DNA from: Haloarchaeobius iranensis
GTDB lineage: Archaea; Halobacteriota; Halobacteria; Halobacteriales; Natrialbaceae
DNA length: 64,000 bases
Assembly (NCBI RefSeq): GCF_900103505.1
Contig: NZ_FNIA01000010.1
Coordinates: 61,302-125,301 of the forward strand
Direction of reading: 5' to 3'
Position 1 is the first letter of the stretch, and every line of letters begins with the position of its first letter. The notes under the pieces were generated by a model. It did not search any database. It was not told where the DNA came from and saw nothing but the letters and a program-made list of their open reading frames with translations. The position numbers and the translations under genes are program-made. Below, one piece after another: positions 33,869 to 41,931 of this stretch.

Positions 33869-35422
33869 ATGGAGCGAAGAGATGTACTCCGTGCAGGTGC
33901 AGGCGCGCTCGCACTGGGTGCGGTCGGAGGGACAGTTTCCGCAGCAGGACAGCAGGACGCCTACGAGCCACTCGGCAGCGTCGACATCGAGGGGACGATG
34001 GAGGTCGCACCGACCGAGGACGGGCAGTTCGCCTTCGTCGCGACCGGCGACGGGTTCGTCTCGGTCGACATCTCGGACGAGGCGAATCCGAGCATCGCCT
34101 TCGAGGACCGCGACCTGCTCGCCGACCGCGACGCCGGCCCGATGCAGGCCGTCGCGGACGTGAAGGTCGACGGCGACCGCCTGCTCGTGGTCGGCCCCAA
34201 CCAGGCCGGCGAGGTCATCAAGGCAGCACTCCTCTACGATATCTCCGACCCCGCGAACCCCGAACAGCTGGCGGTCCAGACCGTCGACCACGCCATCCAC
34301 AACAGCATCTTCGTGGACGGCTACGCCTACCTGACCAAGGGCGACCGGTTCCGCATCATGGACACGTCGAACGACGAGTTCAGCGCGGTCTCCGAGTGGG
34401 GCATCCACCAGACGGCGGACATCTGGAGCGAGGTCAACGCCGCGTTCCGGAACGTCCACGACCTGTGGGTGCAGGGCGACTACGCCTACCTCGCGAACTG
34501 GGACGCCGGCACCGTCATCGTCGACATCGCCGACAAGGCGAACCCGTCGATGGTCAGCCGGCTGGGGGGCGCGGACCCCCAGAAGCTGGCACAGGTCCAG
34601 CAACAGGACCTCACGAGCATCTTCTACCAGCCGCCCGGTAACGACCACTACGTCACCGTCGACGAGAACGCGGAGACCCTGTACGTCGGCGCGGAGTCCT
34701 GGGACGCCAACCCCGAGGACGACCGTCGCGGCGCGAGCGGCATCGACGTCTGGGACATCTCCGACAAGACCAGTCCCGAGAAGCTCACCACCATCCACGC
34801 GCCCGGCGCGGAGGACGAAGGCTTCCAGGGACAGTTCACCACCTCGCACAACTTCGCTCTCAGCCGAGACCGCCTCTACACCTCCTGGTACTACGGCGGC
34901 GTGATGATCCACGACGTCTCGGACCCCGCCAGCCCGGAGCGCATCGCCTGGTGGCGCGACCCCAGCAACACCCAGTTCTGGGGCGCGAAGTACGCCCGCT
35001 CCAACGGTCCGGACGCCACGGGCATCTTCGTCGCCGGTAACATGGGGCCCGGCCAGGACAACACCGGTGGGCTCTACGTCTTCCCCGACACCGACGGCGA
35101 GATGGCGGAGCCGCCGGGCGTGTTCACCCCGCCGGAGGAGACCAGCATCGTCACGAGCGTCGACTGGCCGGACTACGTCGACGCGGAGAGTCCGAACACG
35201 CAGACCCCGACCGAGACCCCCACCGAGACGCCGACCGCGACCCCCACCGAGACGCCGACCGCGACGCCGACCGAGAGCGGGACGACCGCGATGGACGGCA
35301 CCACCGCCGGCACGACCGAGAGCGGCGACGACGGTGGCTCGCCCGGCTTCGGCGCAGTCACCGCCCTCGCAGGCCTCGGCCTCGGTGCCGCGCGCTTCCT
35401 CCGCAGCAACGACGGGGAGTAG
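33869..35422 (+). CDS. LVIVD-repeat surface protein with PGF-CTERM tail (first copy)
   Basis: A 517-aa exported protein. The N-terminus has a Tat motif ERRDVLRAGAGALALG. The body (residues 35-430) is a beta-propeller-like series of LVIVD units such as GFVSVDISDEANPS, LLYDISDPANPEQ, GTVIVDIADKANPS, IDVWDISDKTSPEK and GVMIHDVSDPASPERI. A Thr/Pro/Glu repeat spacer follows, then the C-terminal SPGFGAVTALAGLGLG and RFLRSN, a PGF-CTERM signal processed by archaeosortase A for lipid anchoring to the cell surface. The ATG at 33869 is chosen because it begins the Tat signal. The next gene is a tandem paralogue. Confidence 0.85.
   Translation: MERRDVLRAGAGALALGAVGGTVSAAGQQDAYEPLGSVDIEGTMEVAPTEDGQFAFVATGDGFVSVDISDEANPSIAFEDRDLLADRDAGPMQAVADVKVDGDRLLVVGPNQAGEVIKAALLYDISDPANPEQLAVQTVDHAIHNSIFVDGYAYLTKGDRFRIMDTSNDEFSAVSEWGIHQTADIWSEVNAAFRNVHDLWVQGDYAYLANWDAGTVIVDIADKANPSMVSRLGGADPQKLAQVQQQDLTSIFYQPPGNDHYVTVDENAETLYVGAESWDANPEDDRRGASGIDVWDISDKTSPEKLTTIHAPGAEDEGFQGQFTTSHNFALSRDRLYTSWYYGGVMIHDVSDPASPERIAWWRDPSNTQFWGAKYARSNGPDATGIFVAGNMGPGQDNTGGLYVFPDTDGEMAEPPGVFTPPEETSIVTSVDWPDYVDAESPNTQTPTETPTETPTATPTETPTATPTESGTTAMDGTTAGTTESGDDGGSPGFGAVTALAGLGLGAARFLRSNDGE
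35204..35278 (+). repeat. Tandem repeat coding for a TPTET/TPTAT spacer
   Basis: Units of 12 nt such as ACCCCGACCGAG alternate with ACCGCGACGCCG-like variants, coding for TPTE/TPTA repeats just before the PGF-CTERM tail. The spacer probably holds the propeller away from the membrane and is likely O-glycosylated. The second paralogue has a shorter, less regular version. Confidence 0.7.
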
Positions 35423-35467
35423 CGAGAGTTCGAGCGCCAGCGAGAACCCTCGAACCGAAACGGCGAG
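35315..35467 (+). repeat. Duplicated 3' gene end plus flank, copy 1
   Basis: This stretch, beginning ACCGAGAGCGGCGACGACGG and ending CCGAAACGGCGAG, recurs at 36971-37118 with few differences. It spans the PGF-CTERM codons, the stop codon and about 45 nt of non-coding flank. Similarity beyond the stop shows DNA-level duplication or gene conversion rather than selection on protein alone. Confidence 0.8.
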
Positions 35468-35548
35468 TCTCGTGAGTCGCGGAGCTCCGGAACGTCCTTC
35501 GGTCTACGTTCCGGCAGTCTTTTTTCGATTCGAGCGTTTCAGGAGTGT

Positions 35549-37078
35549 ATGCAACGACGAACCCTCCTTCGCGCCGGTGCCGGCGCGGTCGCAGCCAGTA
35601 CGCTCTCCCGTGCCGTGGCCGCCCGCGGGACCACCGCGTACGAGCCGTCCGGTGAACTCCAGATCGACGGCGCGGCCGAGGTCGTCCTCGGCGACGACGG
35701 CTCGACGGCGTACGTCGCCGCGAGCACCGGGTTCGCGACCGTCGACGTCACGGACCCGACCGACCCGACCCTGCTGGCCGAGGAGCGCCCGATACAGACC
35801 AGTGGCGGGAGCGCGGCCCGCGAGATCCTCGACATCAAGGTCGACGGAGACAGGCTGCTCGTCCCGACCGCCGCACAGGGTGGCGGGCCGCTGGGATTCT
35901 TCCTCTACGATATCTCCGCCCCGACCGACCCGACGCAGATCGGCGACTTCTTCGATACGCCCCACGGCAACCACAACTCGTTCATCGAGGACGACGTCGT
36001 CTACCTGACCGGCAACACCCAGCGGGCAGCCTACCTCAGCATGATCGACGTCTCGGGCGATGAGTTCGAGCAGCTCGGCCGCTGGTCGCCGAGCCAGGAC
36101 CTCGATGCGGGCTGGAGCGAGGTGCTCGGCAAGGTCCTCCACGACATGTACGTCCAGGACGGCATCGCCTACTGTGCGTACTGGGACGCGGGCACCTTCC
36201 TCGTCGACGTCTCGGACCCGGCGAACCCGGAGTTCCTGGTCCGCATCGGCGACTACCAGTTCCAGGAGCTGCGCGAGTGGAGCCGGTCCCGCGCGAGCAC
36301 CGACTACACGGAGCCGCGTGGCAACTCACACTACGTCGCGGTCAACGACGACGCGAGCGTCCTCGGCGTCGGCCGCGAGACGTGGGACTCACAGACCGAC
36401 GACGACCACGGCGGGCCGGGCGGCATCTCCCTGTACGACATCTCCGACCCGACGGACCCCACGCACCTGTCGAGCATCGAGCCGCCCATGCCGACCGACG
36501 GCGACACGACGCAGGCAGGAACCTGGACCACATCGCACAACTTCCAGTTCGTGGGCGACCGCCTCTACACCTCGTGGTACCAGGGCGGCGTGAAGGTGTT
36601 CGACATCGCCGACCCGACGAGCCCGGAGCAGCTCTCGTGGTGGCGTGACCCGTCCTACGCGTTCTGGACGGCGGTGACGACGCCCGACATCGACTTCTAC
36701 GCCGCGACGAGCTACAGCAGCGTGCCCGGCGCGGAGAACGACGCCCTGGTGCTGTTCCCGGACGAGGCTGGCGAGCAGTCCTCGGCGCCGTCCAGTCTCG
36801 TCGATGCGGACCCGCTGGTCCGCGCCGAGAACGAGTTCTCCGTCGACCTCCCGGGCGCGTTCGACGGGAGCGACGACGGCACGACGACGCAGCCCCCGAC
36901 GGCCACGCCCGAGCCCACGGCAACGCCCGAGTCGACACCCTCGTCCGAGCCGACCGCCACCCCGATGTCGACCGAGAGCGGTGACGACGGTGGCTCGCCG
37001 GGCTTCGGCGCGGTCACCGCCCTCGCAGGCCTCGGCCTCGGTGCCGCGCGCTTCCTCCGCAGCGACGACGGGAAGTAG
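35549..37078 (+). CDS. LVIVD-repeat surface protein with PGF-CTERM tail (second copy)
   Basis: A 509-aa paralogue of the preceding gene with the same order: twin-Arg N-terminus QRRTLLRAGAGAVAAS, LVIVD units (GFATVDVTDPTDPT, FFLYDISAPTDPTQ, GTFLVDVSDPANPE, ISLYDISDPTDPTH, VKVFDIADPTSPEQ) and a Thr/Pro/Glu linker, ending SPGFGAVTALAGLGLG and RFLRSD. The propellers have diverged substantially, yet the C-terminal 30 residues are almost identical to copy 1. It is exported by Tat and anchored by archaeosortase. The spacer after copy 1 is 126 nt and contains a run of T before the start, so it may have its own promoter. Confidence 0.85.
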   Translation: MQRRTLLRAGAGAVAASTLSRAVAARGTTAYEPSGELQIDGAAEVVLGDDGSTAYVAASTGFATVDVTDPTDPTLLAEERPIQTSGGSAAREILDIKVDGDRLLVPTAAQGGGPLGFFLYDISAPTDPTQIGDFFDTPHGNHNSFIEDDVVYLTGNTQRAAYLSMIDVSGDEFEQLGRWSPSQDLDAGWSEVLGKVLHDMYVQDGIAYCAYWDAGTFLVDVSDPANPEFLVRIGDYQFQELREWSRSRASTDYTEPRGNSHYVAVNDDASVLGVGRETWDSQTDDDHGGPGGISLYDISDPTDPTHLSSIEPPMPTDGDTTQAGTWTTSHNFQFVGDRLYTSWYQGGVKVFDIADPTSPEQLSWWRDPSYAFWTAVTTPDIDFYAATSYSSVPGAENDALVLFPDEAGEQSSAPSSLVDADPLVRAENEFSVDLPGAFDGSDDGTTTQPPTATPEPTATPESTPSSEPTATPMSTESGDDGGSPGFGAVTALAGLGLGAARFLRSDDGK

Positions 37079-37118
37079 CGAGGGTTCGAACGCCAGCGAC
37101 TCGAACCGAAACGGCGAG
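36971..37118 (+). repeat. Duplicated 3' gene end plus flank, copy 2
   Basis: Counterpart of 35315-35467, beginning ACCGAGAGCGGTGACGACGG. It covers the PGF-CTERM codons, the stop and the following flank with TCGAACCGAAACGGCGAG. The main difference in the flank is a few missing bases. Confidence 0.8.
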
Positions 37119-37175
37119 CGCAGCGAGCCGTGAAGGAGTAGGGGGATTCGGAGCGAGCGCAGCGAGCACCGCCGC

Positions 37176-37214
37176 AGGAACCACCGTGGCCCGTGGTGCG
37201 GGAACGTGGTTCCT
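37176..37214. other. Hairpin in the 206-nt spacer before the NifU-like gene
   Basis: AGGAACCAC (37176-37184) is the exact reverse complement of GTGGTTCCT (37206-37214). The 21-nt interior contains a smaller CCGTGG/CCGTGG-type self-match. It follows short GCGAGCGCAGCGAGC repeats. It could be a transcript end for the LVIVD gene, but no strong T-run follows. Confidence 0.4.
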
Positions 37215-37284
37215 CACGGTCGTTCCTGTCGAATCGTGCGACAGAGACCCAAAGCTTTCTCACCGTCGGAGTGCCTAACAGTGA

Positions 37285-37656
37285 ATGATGAGTACCGACG
37301 CGGCCGAGACGGACGACGCGCTCGCCGAGCGGGTAGAGCAGTGGCTGGTGCGGGAGATGCCGATAATCCAGATGCACGGCGGGACCAGTTCCGTGCGGCG
37401 GGCCGACCTCGAGACCGGTGAGGTCGTCGTCGAACTCGGCGGCGGCTGTTCGGGCTGTGGCGTCGCCGATATCACCACGGGTAACATCGAGGCGGAGCTG
37501 CTCCAGTGGCCGGAGATCGAGGAAGTGACGGTGCGCGTGCCCGAGAGCGGTGAGTCACTCGGCGTCGACCAGGCCGAGTCCATCATGGGCGTCGACCGGA
37601 CCGAGGGTGGCCGTGGCGACTGGGGCTCCTCGAACCCCGGCAAGGACCACCTCTGA
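37285..37656 (+). CDS. NifU C-terminal-domain (Nfu-like) protein
   Basis: A 123-aa protein with the Nfu fold. The segment HGGTSSVRRADLETGEVVVEL precedes the Fe-S cluster-binding CSGCGVADIT (CxxC, about residues 54-57), corresponding to the GxCxxCP motif of Nfu proteins. Nfu domains carry a 4Fe-4S cluster between protomers and pass it to apo-proteins. The C-terminal 35 residues (after RVPESGE) are a flexible tail. Two consecutive ATGs (37285 and 37288) are possible starts. It has no operon partner on the same strand. Confidence 0.83.
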   Translation: MMSTDAAETDDALAERVEQWLVREMPIIQMHGGTSSVRRADLETGEVVVELGGGCSGCGVADITTGNIEAELLQWPEIEEVTVRVPESGESLGVDQAESIMGVDRTEGGRGDWGSSNPGKDHL

Positions 37657-37803
37657 ACTGCGCAGCCGCTGTCAGCAGTGGCGAACAGGCGGTGCATCGG
37701 CTCCCGCGCGGGGCGCACCGCACTCCCGCCCAGACCGCCGCGCGGCCGAGTCGTGGCTGACGCTGGCTCTGGGTGCGGCTTCGGCGATAAAGGCTGGTTC
37801 CGC

Positions 37804-38163
37804 TCAGTCGCGGCCGAGCTTCTCGCGGCTGATCTTCACGCCCGTCGGCGTGACGATGAGCTGGTCGTCCCCCTTCTGAACGATGTCGCCGTCGACCTCC
37901 TGGGCGACCTGTCTCAGTTCGTCGACGATGTGTTCGACCGTCCTGTCCTCCGTGCGCAGGCGTGTGATGTCCGCGATGACGAGGTCGCCGTCGTAGACGG
38001 CGTCCTTGATGTCGATCGCGTCGGCCTGCCCGGCGACCTCGGCGATGTGAACCTGCATCGCCGCGTCGCCCGAGACCGTGTCGAAGTCGTCGAGGTCGAG
38101 TTCGAGATAGTCCTCGGTGCTGTGAGAGTTGTTTCCGCCGAGGATCTTGCTCATGAGGCCCAT
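37804..38163 (-). CDS. sepF: Cell division protein SepF
   Basis: A 119-aa archaeal SepF. The N-terminus MGLMSKILGG forms the amphipathic membrane-binding helix and is followed by an acidic linker. The core (VHIAEVAGQADAIDIKDAVYDGDLVIADITRL, key residues DAIDIKDAVYDGD, then VEHIVDELRQVA and DQLIVTPTGVKI) matches the dimeric SepF domain (DUF552). In haloarchaea SepF anchors FtsZ2/FtsZ1 rings to the membrane and is essential. The start at 38163 retains the membrane-binding helix. Length is normal for the family. Confidence 0.93.
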   Translation of the reverse strand: MGLMSKILGGNNSHSTEDYLELDLDDFDTVSGDAAMQVHIAEVAGQADAIDIKDAVYDGDLVIADITRLRTEDRTVEHIVDELRQVAQEVDGDIVQKGDDQLIVTPTGVKISREKLGRD

Positions 38164-38339
38164 GAGTGTCTACCTACGGTGGCGAGCGTTTAGTTCTTAC
38201 GTCAGACACGGCCGGCGCCACCGGAGTTGCGGGCGAGCGCGAACCGTCAAGTCCTGTCGGGGGCAGAGAAAATTTTGGAAATTCGCAATGATTGATGGAA
38301 ATTCCACCTTACCTAATGCAAGTGCCAGACATAGTTAAC

Positions 38340-38346
38340 TATTTAA
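38340..38346 (+). promoter_or_regulatory. TATA element of the halolysin gene
   Basis: TATTTAA lies 26-32 nt before the ATG at 38372. The 100 nt before it (38250-38340) are unusually AT-rich for this chromosome, with AAATTTTGGAAATTCG and GGAAATTCCA palindrome-like pieces. This suggests regulatory sites typical of growth-phase-controlled proteases. Confidence 0.55.
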
Positions 38347-38371
38347 GCCATGGTGCGTGACACCTGTCCGC

Positions 38372-40180
38372 ATGGTCAGAGACACCAATGGCGTTTCCCG
38401 GCGGAAATTGTTGAAAGGGGTCGGCGCTGGACTGGCAGCGACGACGATGGCGGGCGAAGTCGTCGCGGGCGAGGGCGCACAGGACGTAATCGTGGGCGTA
38501 TCCGACGACCACGGGCTCCAGACGGCCCGGGAGCGAGCGTCGTCGGTCAGACACGAGTTCGACTTCGACGACATCGGGCAGGCCGTCGCAGGGCGGTTCC
38601 CGGCCGAGGCCATCGACGCGCTCCAGAACAACCCACACGTCCGGTACGTCGAGCGTGACGGCGAGTACCACGCGCTCGCCCAGACGCTCCCGTGGGGTGT
38701 CGACCGCGTCGACGCCGACGTGCTACACGGCAACGGCGACACAGCCAGTGGGGCAGACATCGCCATCCTCGATACGGGCATCGACAGCGACCACCCCGAC
38801 CTGGCCGACAACATCCAGGGCGGGAAGTGCTTCACCGACAACTGCTGTGGCGAGGCCGGCGGGGGCGGCGGCCCGTTCGGTTGTGACACGAACACCAACG
38901 ACTGTCCCAACGCCTGGGACGACGACAACGACCACGGTACACACTGCGCCGGCATCGCGGACGCGGTCGACAACACGGAGGGTGTCGTGGGCGTCTCGAC
39001 GCAGGCGAACCTCTGGGCCGGGAAGGTGCTCGACGGCTGTGGCTCGGGCTCCCTGTCGGCCATCGCAGCCGGCATCGAGTGGGCGGCCGACCAGGGCTTC
39101 GACGTGGCGTCGATGTCCCTCGGTGCCTCCTCGGGCGACCAGACGCTGCAGGACGCGGTGCAGTACGCCGCGAACCAGGGGCTGCTGATGGTCGCCGCAG
39201 CGGGCAACGACGGCCCGTGCTCCGACTGCGTGGGCTACCCGGCCGCCTACCCGGAGGTCATCGCGGTCTCCTCGACGGCCAGCGACGACAGCCTCTCGGA
39301 CTTCTCCTCGACCGGCCCGGAGGTCGAGCTCGCGGCACCGGGCACCGACATCTACTCCACGGTCCCGAGCGGCTACGCGACGTTCTCGGGCACCTCGATG
39401 GCCTGCCCGCACGTCTCCGGCGCGGCCGCCCAGGTGATGGCGACGGGCGCGACCGCCTCGGAGGCCCGCACGATACTCCAGGACAGCGCCGAGGACATCG
39501 GGCTCGCCGGGAACGAACAGGGCTACGGGCTCGTCGACGCCGAGAACGCCGTCGCGGCCGCCGGCGGTGGGGATGGTGGTGACGCCGCACCCAGCGTCTC
39601 CTGGGCGAACCCGGCCGGCGGCGACACCGTCAGCGACACCGTCTCCATCCAGCTCAGTGCTTCGGACGCCGAGGACAGCGACGACAGCCTGATCGTCGAG
39701 TGGAGCGTCGACGGTGGACCGGCACAGACGGCGTCGTACGACAGCACCTCGGGCTACTACGAGGCCAGCTGGGACAGCACGGGCGTCGCCGACGGCGACC
39801 ACACGCTCTCGGCGACGGCGACCGACGCCGCCGGCAACACCAGCAGTTCGTCCATCACCGTGACGACGGACAACAGCAGCAGCGGCAGCACGGCGCCCGC
39901 CATCGACGAGTTCGCGGTCACCAACAACAGCAACGGTGGCTGGGCCCGCTTCGACGTGGACTGGGCCGTCTCCGACGCCGACGGCGACCTCGCGTCGGTC
40001 GACCTCGTCCTCGACCAGAACGGCACCGCCGACTCGGCGAGCGACAGCGTGAGCGGCTCCAGTGCCTCCGGCTCCACCCGGCTCCAGGACAAGAAGGGCT
40101 CGGGCAGCTACGACGTCACGCTGACCGTAATCGACGCGGCCGGCAACACGACCAGCCAGACGAAGACGGTCACGGCCTGA
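38372..40180 (+). CDS. Halolysin-like subtilisin protease (S8), secreted
   Basis: A 602-aa secreted serine protease. A Tat signal (SRRKLLKGVGAGLAATT) is followed by an I9-type propeptide to about residue 105. The catalytic domain carries Asp in IAILDTGIDSDHPDL, His in NDHGTHCAGIA and Ser in FSGTSMACPHVSG. A Cys-rich insert (KCFTDNCC, then FGCDTNTNDCP) lies between Asp and His and may form disulfides. After residue 390 come two beta-sandwich modules (VSWANPAGGDTVSDTVSIQL; FAVTNNSNGGWARFDVDWAV) rather than a PGF-CTERM tail, so it is released, not anchored. ATG 38372 is supported by the TATA box. Confidence 0.9.
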   Translation: MVRDTNGVSRRKLLKGVGAGLAATTMAGEVVAGEGAQDVIVGVSDDHGLQTARERASSVRHEFDFDDIGQAVAGRFPAEAIDALQNNPHVRYVERDGEYHALAQTLPWGVDRVDADVLHGNGDTASGADIAILDTGIDSDHPDLADNIQGGKCFTDNCCGEAGGGGGPFGCDTNTNDCPNAWDDDNDHGTHCAGIADAVDNTEGVVGVSTQANLWAGKVLDGCGSGSLSAIAAGIEWAADQGFDVASMSLGASSGDQTLQDAVQYAANQGLLMVAAAGNDGPCSDCVGYPAAYPEVIAVSSTASDDSLSDFSSTGPEVELAAPGTDIYSTVPSGYATFSGTSMACPHVSGAAAQVMATGATASEARTILQDSAEDIGLAGNEQGYGLVDAENAVAAAGGGDGGDAAPSVSWANPAGGDTVSDTVSIQLSASDAEDSDDSLIVEWSVDGGPAQTASYDSTSGYYEASWDSTGVADGDHTLSATATDAAGNTSSSSITVTTDNSSSGSTAPAIDEFAVTNNSNGGWARFDVDWAVSDADGDLASVDLVLDQNGTADSASDSVSGSSASGSTRLQDKKGSGSYDVTLTVIDAAGNTTSQTKTVTA

Positions 40181-40264
40181 CGGCTCCGTCGGGGCCACGG
40201 TCACGGTCCCGCCTCGACTTCCGGCACACCGGCTTTTTTGCTCGGCTCGCCCCAGCACCCGGCT

Positions 40265-40972
40265 ATGACGTTCAGTATCTGCGTCCACGAGACGTACACC
40301 GACGAGGATGGCGAGGAACGGGACCGCTTCGGCGTGGCGGTCACTACCCGGCTCCCCGGCGTCGGGACGCTCTGTCCGTTCGCCAGCGAGTCCGGCGCGG
40401 TGGCGACACAGAGCCTCGTCAACGTCGAACTCGGCCGCAAAGGTATCGAGTACGTCGACGGCGGGCTCGCGGTCGAGGACGCGCTGCAGTCACTCCTGAA
40501 CGCCGACGAGGGTGCCGAGAACCGCCAGCTCCACGGCGTCGACGCCGACGGCACCTTCGTCTTCTCCGGCGAGGAGTGCAAGGACTGGTACGGCCACGTC
40601 GAGGGCGAGCACTACACCGTCGCGGGCAACCTGCTGACCGGCGAGGCCGTCATCGACGCCGTCGCCGACGAGTACGAATCGAGCCGCGAGGCGGACCGCC
40701 CGCTCGCCGAGCGACTCGTCGACGCGCTGGCCGCGGGCCACGAGCAGGGCGGCGACAAGCGCGAGGAGCTGCACGTCCAGAGCGCCGCGCTCCTCGTCGA
40801 GTCGACCGAGGAGCGCGTCGTCGACCCCTACTACGAGGACCTGCGGGTCGACGCGACGGAGACGCCCATCGCGGACCTGCGGGAGACCTACGAGTACGCG
40901 GTCGAGGGGTACGAGATGGCGATGGAGCTGTACGAGGACGGCCTCGACTCGGTCGACGGGGACGAGGACTAG
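40265..40972 (+). CDS. DUF1028-family protein (Ntn-hydrolase fold)
   Basis: A 235-aa protein of the DUF1028 family. Signatures are the start MTFSICVHE, GVAVTTRLPGVGTLCPFA, GAVATQSLVNVELGRKGIE and HYTVAGNLLTGEAVIDA. Family structures resemble Ntn-hydrolases, but substrates are unknown. The N-terminal TFSI segment is conserved, which suggests the second residue is exposed after Met removal. The ATG at 40265 fits this; a longer in-frame start 27 nt upstream does not. Its stop overlaps the stop of the convergent PUA gene by 4 nt. Confidence 0.85.
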   Translation: MTFSICVHETYTDEDGEERDRFGVAVTTRLPGVGTLCPFASESGAVATQSLVNVELGRKGIEYVDGGLAVEDALQSLLNADEGAENRQLHGVDADGTFVFSGEECKDWYGHVEGEHYTVAGNLLTGEAVIDAVADEYESSREADRPLAERLVDALAAGHEQGGDKREELHVQSAALLVESTEERVVDPYYEDLRVDATETPIADLRETYEYAVEGYEMAMELYEDGLDSVDGDED

Positions 40973-41448
40973 CCGGAGAACTGGAAGAGGTCGTCGCCGA
41001 CGTGGTGGATGGACTCGACGACCTTGCCCGAGTCGCCGACCATGTCGTCGCCGTCGACCTTCGCGCGCCCGACCGCGAGCACCTTCCCGTGGGTCTCCTC
41101 GGCGATGACGACGAGGTCGCCCGGCGCGATGTCCGCGGTGGCCTCGACGATGCCGGGCCGCATCACGTCGGCGCCGTCCGAGACGAACGAGATGGCACCG
41201 GCGTCGACGGTGACGACGCGGCTGGTCGGTTCGGTCGCGTTCGCACCCGCGACGGTGAGGAACGGTTCGTCGTCGACGTAGAAGACGGCGGGCTCGCCGT
41301 CGACGAGGACGACGTCGAACTCGCTGTCCTCGAACTCGACCAGTTCGTACGTGTCGCCGTCGAGGTCGACGCCGAGTGCGTCGGCCACGCTGCTTTCGAC
41401 CTCCCTCACGTCGTCGCTCCGGAGGTGGTGTCGGGACTTCACCTGCAT
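40969..41448 (-). CDS. MCT-1/Tma20-like PUA RNA-binding protein
   Basis: A 159-aa protein. Residues 1-75 are the DUF1947-like N-terminal domain (MQVKSRHHLRSDDVREVES) and residues 78-155 a PUA domain with VVTVDAGAISFVSDGADVMRPGI and GKVLAVGRAKVDGDDM. This is the archaeal counterpart of eukaryotic MCT-1/Tma20, which works in ribosome recycling and non-canonical initiation. Archaeal members are generally annotated as RNA-binding PUA proteins. I chose the inner ATG (41448), because homologues begin MxVKxRHxL; an in-frame ATG 27 nt upstream also exists. Confidence 0.82.
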   Translation of the reverse strand: MQVKSRHHLRSDDVREVESSVADALGVDLDGDTYELVEFEDSEFDVVLVDGEPAVFYVDDEPFLTVAGANATEPTSRVVTVDAGAISFVSDGADVMRPGIVEATADIAPGDLVVIAEETHGKVLAVGRAKVDGDDMVGDSGKVVESIHHVGDDLFQFSG

Positions 41449-41549
41449 ATCCCAACCCTCCACCGGGAGCCGCATAAACCGGTCGTTCTCGGCGAGCGGT
41501 CCAGACGGGCGGCCGCACTTAAACAGGGTGAGAAACTCGCGGTAACGTC

Positions 41550-41555
41550 TTTATA
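41550..41555 (+). promoter_or_regulatory. TATA element of the zinc-ribbon gene
   Basis: TTTATA lies 23-28 nt before the ATG at 41578, fixing that start within a much longer open frame. Confidence 0.55.
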
Positions 41556-41577
41556 CGGGCCCGCCGTTGGCCAACCC

Positions 41578-41868
41578 ATGTGGGGTTCCCGGCGAGACGG
41601 CGACGACGGCCCCGTGACGTGCATCGCGTGCGGCGACGAGGTCCCTCGCGACGACGCCCGCGAGTACGACAAACACGGCAACCGGTGGGAGCGCACGGAC
41701 AAGCAGTTCGAGTACCTCTGCAAGCCCTGCGACCGGGCCTGCTGTCACCAGCCGCGGAAGGGCCTGGAGTCCATGCTCGTCGACCTCGGTGCCGGAGAGG
41801 TCTCCCGGGAGGAGTTCCTCGCCCGCTTCCACGACGCGACCGTCGAGGCACAGGAGCACTCGGACTGA
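41578..41868 (+). CDS. Small zinc-ribbon protein, function unknown
   Basis: A 96-aa protein with two CxxC knuckles, CIACGDEV (about residue 15) and CKPCDRACCHQP (about residue 48), spaced as in a treble-clef or zinc ribbon. Between them EYDKHGNRWERTDKQFEYL is basic/aromatic and could contact nucleic acid. The C-terminal 40 residues are helical and acidic. Such small zinc proteins are frequent in haloarchaea and mostly uncharacterised. It precedes the RNB exonuclease by 63 nt on the same strand. Confidence 0.75.
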   Translation: MWGSRRDGDDGPVTCIACGDEVPRDDAREYDKHGNRWERTDKQFEYLCKPCDRACCHQPRKGLESMLVDLGAGEVSREEFLARFHDATVEAQEHSD

Positions 41869-41931
41869 GCGAGCGGTCGCCGACGCGGCCACCCCGATAC
41901 GTTTTCCCGTGCCCCCGACGTAGCCCGGCCC

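Noticed and set aside
35204..35278. Tandem repeat considered as a CRISPR-like array
   Set aside because: Units are 12 nt, in frame and code for a Thr/Pro/Glu spacer; there are no spacers between repeats.
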